NCBI GenBank assembly: GCA_013152135.1
Contig: JAADGX010000306.1
Location: 1 to 15,641, forward strand
Origin: Chlorobiota bacterium
GTDB lineage: Bacteria > Bacteroidota > Ignavibacteria > SZUA-365 > JAADGX01
Length of the DNA: 15,641 bases
Direction of reading: 5' to 3'
In this document: positions 14,234-15,641 of the stretch, piece by piece
How positions within the stretch are numbered: position 1 is the stretch's first letter
Layout of the letters: each line of letters begins with the position of its first letter
The notes under the pieces: model-generated
The model's database searches: none
Told to the model about the DNA's origin: nothing
What the model saw: only the letters and a program-made list of their open reading frames with translations
Position numbers and translations under genes: made by a program

Positions 14234-15108
14234 TTCCGCTCGTTTTCTTTCATCTGGTCCGCCACGCGTTTCAACGCGGCAATCGATTTCGTTCCGAGTC
14301 GCAGGGCCACCTTATCGGGCGGTTCCCCGCTGAGCAGGAGCTGCATGGCGTAAGTGTTCCGGAGCATTGTCGGCGTTATGTCCACGATGCCGGCGTACTT
14401 TCCAACCCTCTTGACAATATGATCGATGACTTGCTGCGTCAAGGGATTTCCGTTTCGCTGTTTCAACAAGGGTTCATCGCGCCGGCGCGAGAACATCCGA
14501 ATACGCCTGCTCTTGCAGTACAGCCGCATGGCCGCCTGTGCCCTGCTGGACAGCGTAACGAAGCGGTACTTCTGACCGCGCTCGTCCCGGATGAACAACT
14601 TGCCGTCCCGCGATGACATGTGCAGATCCGCAACCTTGAGGTTGCATATCTCACTGCTCCGCATGCCTGCGTGTATAAGGAGCAGGAGGATCACCCTTTC
14701 AAGCGGGCGGTTCATGTTTTCCACCGTACGCAGAAGCAACAGCTGTTCCTTCCGGCTGAGCATCTTGATTGAAGAAGGCGCGGAAGGGAGCGCTGGAACG
14801 CCGGCCGCGGGATTGCCGCGAATGTACTTGCGCTCGACACAAAACAGAAAGAACTGGCGCAACGCCGTCAATCGCCTGTTGATGGAAGTATTCGAAGCAT
14901 TGCGCGTGAGCAGGAAAGATTTGAAATCACGGACGTCTGCTTCGGATATATCCTGGACCGAGAACGATTGCCCGATGGTGTGAGAGAGCCATTCCAGAAA
15001 CACGTTAACGTCGTTCACATACGAGCGAATAGTGTTCTCGTGCTTGCCTTGCGCACGAAGATGTCTTTTAAAGGATTGTAATATTCTTTTTATCGATGGA
15101 ACGGCCAT
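14230..15108 (-). CDS. Tyrosine-recombinase-like protein lacking the catalytic tyrosine
   Basis: The 292-aa protein (from the ATG at 15108) has the XerC/XerD layout. An N-terminal SAM-like core-binding domain (about 1-90: FKRHLRAQGKHENTIRSYVNDV, NRRLTALRQFFLFC) is followed by a catalytic domain (about 115-290). The first Arg (GMRSSEICNL) and the Lys of the beta-hairpin (RGQKYRFV) are kept. The HxLRH box is TPTMLRNTYA, with both His replaced (Thr, Asn) and only Arg kept. The LGH-x8-Y segment is LGTKSIAALKRVADQ, with GH's His as Thr and the nucleophile Tyr as Val. It may still bind DNA but should not cut and rejoin strands by the known mechanism. ATG 15108 is preferred because a promoter lies just upstream (15147-15177) and the family match begins here. 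In-frame starts at 15162 (ATG) and 15192 (GTG) exist but overlap that promoter. Its stop overlaps the aat start. Confidence 0.82.
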   Translation of the reverse strand: MAVPSIKRILQSFKRHLRAQGKHENTIRSYVNDVNVFLEWLSHTIGQSFSVQDISEADVRDFKSFLLTRNASNTSINRRLTALRQFFLFCVERKYIRGNPAAGVPALPSAPSSIKMLSRKEQLLLLRTVENMNRPLERVILLLLIHAGMRSSEICNLKVADLHMSSRDGKLFIRDERGQKYRFVTLSSRAQAAMRLYCKSRRIRMFSRRRDEPLLKQRNGNPLTQQVIDHIVKRVGKYAGIVDITPTMLRNTYAMQLLLSGEPPDKVALRLGTKSIAALKRVADQMKENERK

Positions 15109-15146
15109 ACAGTCTTGATGAAATACGTTGTCAAGAAAATCATCCT

Positions 15147-15177
15147 GAAAGGTATTTGACATCCCGCTTAGATACAA
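15147..15177 (-). promoter_or_regulatory. Bacteroidota-type promoter of the recombinase-aat operon
   Basis: On the minus strand TTG (15177-15175) is followed after exactly 20 nt by TACCTTTC (15154-15147), which matches TAnnTTTG at all fixed bases but the last. Transcription should start near 15140, giving a leader of about 30 nt to the ATG at 15108. This position argues against the longer in-frame starts of the recombinase gene. Confidence 0.5.
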
Positions 15178-15350
15178 GTAAGCGTTTGTCACGCCGGGTC
15201 AAACTCGACACACGGTATTTCGACGAACGGTCACGACACGCACCGCAGGCAACACTTTGCCCGCAACTACCAGTACAACGATATTTATCAGAGGTCCGAG
15301 AAACGCTGCGCCCGCGACAGGGGACAGCCATTCGCTCCGTCCCGAATGCA

Positions 15351-15381
15351 TTTTATATTACCTGCAATATGGCTACATTTC
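15351..15381 (+). promoter_or_regulatory. Candidate gyrA promoter (weak)
   Basis: TACATTTC at 15374-15381 matches TAnnTTTG except at the last base and has TTT (not TTG) 20 nt upstream at 15351-15353, the same spacing as the other promoters here. It would give a leader of about 40 nt. An alternative -10/-7 element, TATATTCG at 15413-15420, sits so close to the ATG at 15425 that its transcript would be leaderless, but it has no TTG at the right distance. Confidence 0.3.
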
Positions 15382-15424
15382 TGTTTGTTCTGTTCTTTAG
15401 AAACTGTTCTGATATATTCGCCAC

Positions 15425-15641
15425 ATGTCCACTCCATCTGAAAAGATCATTCACGTCAATATTGAAGAAGAACTGAAGAGTTCGTACATCGATTATTCCA
15501 TGTCCGTTATCGTGGCGCGGGCCCTCCCCGACGTGCGCGACGGCCTGAAACCCGTTCACCGCCGCGTTCTGTACGGCATGAACGACCTGGGCCTGGGCCC
15601 GACGCGAGCTTTCAAGAAGTCGGCCAGGATCGTGGGAGAGG
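15425..15641 (+). CDS. gyrA: DNA gyrase subunit A, 5' end only
   Basis: The first 72 codons of GyrA are present before the window ends. The segments EELKSSYIDYSMSVIVARAL, LPDVRDGLKPVHRRVLYGM and KKSARIVGE are the highly conserved N-terminal start of the breakage-reunion domain. The catalytic tyrosine (near residue 120 in the family) lies beyond the window. With GyrB the enzyme introduces negative supercoils. ParC is a less likely alternative, since this opening matches GyrA best. No Shine-Dalgarno precedes the ATG at 15425. The gene is divergent from the recombinase-aat operon. Confidence 0.93.
   Translation, partial: MSTPSEKIIHVNIEEELKSSYIDYSMSVIVARALPDVRDGLKPVHRRVLYGMNDLGLGPTRAFKKSARIVGE

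Larger units (their letters stand above)
15109..15424. other. Divergent intergenic region between the recombinase gene and gyrA
   Basis: This 316-nt gap holds the recombinase promoter at its left end and must hold the gyrA promoter at its right. Between about 15180 and 15340 I see no gene, RNA or strong hairpin. The right end is AT-rich and has CTGTT three times (15381, 15390, 15404). A small inverted repeat ATATT/AATAT with a 6-nt loop lies at 15355-15370. Confidence 0.6.

Noticed and set aside
14230..15192. Integrase marking a mobile element or genomic island
   Set aside because: The flanking genes are housekeeping (aat, gyrA), there are no attachment-site repeats or tRNA gene, and the recombinase lacks its catalytic tyrosine.
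15355..15370. ATATT/AATAT inverted repeat as a terminator
   Set aside because: The stem is 5 bp of A-T pairs with no T-run after it and it lies in a divergent promoter region.
15399..15411. AGAA-ACTG-TTCT palindrome before gyrA as a LexA box
   Set aside because: The arms are only 4 bp and the spacing does not match the GAAC-N4-GTTC or CTGT-N8-ACAG forms.

Overview
The window is a gene-dense bacterial chromosome segment (roughly mid-50s % GC by eye) that fits the FCB superphylum (Bacteroidota and relatives) but not a named genus. Three things point there. The first gene ends in a type IX secretion (Por) C-terminal sorting domain. Three gene starts have promoters of the Bacteroidota form TTG-N20-TAnnTTT(G/T/C), all with the same 20-nt spacing. 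Most starts lack a Shine-Dalgarno sequence. DivIVA, RtcB/archease and a type 2 isoleucyl-tRNA synthetase suggest a less-studied FCB lineage rather than a classical Bacteroides.

Layout. Positions 1-2232 (+): a 5'-truncated secreted metallopeptidase, then an agmatinase 3 nt behind it. Positions 10490-2235 (-): a compact housekeeping operon read as yggS, divIVA, purine nucleoside phosphorylase, ileS, a DksA/TraR-type zinc-finger protein with a long histone-H1-like lysine tail, lspA and rluD. Positions 10754-13632 (+): archease, rtcB (RNA ligase) and a PfkB-fold protein with a degraded active site. Positions 15108-13634 (-): a tyrosine-recombinase-like protein without its catalytic tyrosine, translationally overlapped by aat (Leu/Phe-tRNA-protein transferase). 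Position 15425 to the end (+): the 5' end of gyrA.

How the genes work together. The long minus-strand operon combines division-site organisation (DivIVA), PLP homeostasis (YggS), purine salvage, translation (IleRS), lipoprotein maturation (LspA) and 23S rRNA modification (RluD). The plus-strand operon is an RNA-ligation module (archease activates RtcB) with an extra PfkB-like protein whose ATG overlaps the rtcB stop.

Most notable observations. (1) ileS is split in two by a perfect 7-bp tandem duplication inside its editing domain; the same event puts an internal ATG in frame for the C-terminal part. (2) This IleRS has the swapped GIHH signature in place of HIGH, the form linked to strong mupirocin resistance in type 2 enzymes. 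(3) Two gene products, the recombinase and the PfkB protein, keep their folds but have lost key catalytic residues, and both are in tight translational overlap with intact genes. (4) The DksA-like protein lacks the fourth zinc cysteine at its usual place and carries an H1-like tail. No tRNA, rRNA, CRISPR array, insertion sequence or clear intrinsic terminator was seen.
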